6,079 nt of DNA from Christensenellaceae bacterium. GTDB taxonomy: Bacteria > Bacillota > Clostridia > Christensenellales > Aristaeellaceae. Below, piece after piece: positions 5,785-6,079 of the stretch (positions within the stretch are counted from its first letter, which is position 1; every line of letters begins with the position of its first letter). The notes beneath the pieces are model-generated. The model had not been told where the DNA came from and searched no databases. It was given only the letters and a program-made list of their open reading frames with translations. Made by a program: the position numbers and the translations under genes. The stretch spans positions 1 to 6,079 of the forward strand of contig JADGQP010000017.1 in NCBI GenBank assembly GCA_017881705.1, in the 5' to 3' direction.

Positions 5785-5813
5785 TTGACAATCAAAAACG
5801 CTCGCGGTACAAT
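5785..5813 (+). promoter_or_regulatory. Consensus sigma-70 promoter for tRNA-Arg
   Basis: A perfect -35 TTGACA (5785-5790) is followed by a 17-base spacer and TACAAT (5808-5813), one base from the -10 consensus. The expected start near 5820 gives a leader of only about 8 bases before the mature tRNA. The strength fits a stable RNA gene. Confidence 0.88.
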
Positions 5814-5827
5814 GATTTGCGCCCCAT

Positions 5828-5904
5828 GCGCTTATAGCTCAGCAGGATAGAGCGTCCGCCTCCTAAGCGGAAGGCCCCGCGTTCGAATCGCGGTAGGCGC
5901 GCCA
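5828..5904 (+). tRNA. tRNA-Arg, anticodon CCU (CCT in DNA), CCA encoded
   Basis: This is a full 77-base cloverleaf. The acceptor stem is GCGCTTA (5828-5834) with TAGGCGC (5894-5900), including one G-T pair. The D stem is GCTC (5837-5840) with GAGC (5850-5853). The anticodon stem is TCCGC (5855-5859) with GCGGA (5867-5871), and its loop CTCCTAA places CCT at 5862-5864, reading AGG. The variable loop has five bases. The T stem is CCGCG (5877-5881) with CGCGG (5889-5893) around TTCGAAT. Discriminator G5901 and CCA 5902-5904 are encoded. It has its own promoter and terminator, so it is a monocistronic unit. Confidence 0.97.
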
Positions 5905-5907
5905 ATG

Positions 5908-5945
5908 AAAAGCCCGTGTAACAAGCGTTTTACGGGCTTTTCTTA
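5908..5945 (+). terminator. Intrinsic terminator of the tRNA gene
   Basis: AAAAGCCCGT (5908-5917) pairs perfectly with ACGGGCTTTT (5932-5941). Inner bases AAC (5920-5922) and GTT (5927-5929) may extend the pairing. The 3' arm ends in TTTT followed by CTTA. It begins 3 bases after the encoded CCA. Confidence 0.9.
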
Positions 5946-6079
5946 TGCTCAAAGTATGGCATATTCAGCACATAATTACAAGTTCGGCACGATCGTAGTA
6001 TGCAAATCAGTATGCAAGAAACCCGAGAAATAATTATTAAAATCATAATGACGCACTTTTTTGCGAAAACAAGCGCAAA
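5946..6079. other. AT-rich tail without a recognisable gene
   Basis: The composition turns clearly AT-rich compared with everything upstream. AGTATGCAA occurs twice (5997-6005 and 6009-6017), with a partial AGTATGG at 5953-5959. TTTGCG (6060-6065) can pair with CGCAAA (6074-6079), which is cut by the window edge. I see no start codon with a ribosome binding site. It could be the upstream region of a gene beyond the window or the edge of an integrated element. Confidence 0.5.

Overview
The window looks like chromosomal DNA from a fairly GC-rich member of the Bacillota, most likely a gut-type clostridium. The evidence is strong AAGGAGG-type ribosome binding sites, tight same-strand packing, a tRNA with encoded CCA, and protein variants that read as clostridial. 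This placement is an inference; no rRNA or species marker is present. All six protein genes and the tRNA are on the + strand.

Layout: (1) 12-1617 holds two overlapping RNA-modification genes, a class I SAM-dependent (RlmI-like) methyltransferase and an RluA-family pseudouridine synthase. (2) 1618-2049 is a 432-base gap with no credible gene but unusual structure. It contains a degenerate ~20-bp pyrimidine-rich tandem repeat, a 145-bp nested imperfect palindrome with perfect 9-bp ends, two smaller hairpins, and an ATG-TAA start-stop behind a good Shine-Dalgarno. (3) 2050-3186 is tgt (tRNA-guanine transglycosylase), followed after 10 bases by a MutT-type NUDIX hydrolase. (4) 3661-5628 holds a dihydropyrimidinase/hydantoinase and, 18 bases on, a small flavoprotein with the compact four-cysteine motif of iron-sulfur flavoproteins. 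(5) 5629-6079 has a long GC-rich hairpin, a consensus sigma-70 promoter, tRNA-Arg(CCU), a textbook intrinsic terminator, and an AT-rich tail of different composition.

Functionally, the first half is translation-machinery maintenance: rRNA or tRNA methylation, pseudouridylation and queuosine-pathway base exchange, plus nucleotide-pool sanitation by MutT. The second half suggests cyclic amide (dihydropyrimidine or hydantoin) catabolism beside a redox flavoprotein. The coding genes are mostly ordinary. The least explained part is the tgt leader (1618-2049), whose repeat and palindrome are not accounted for by any gene. I do not see a convincing new defence or mobile system.
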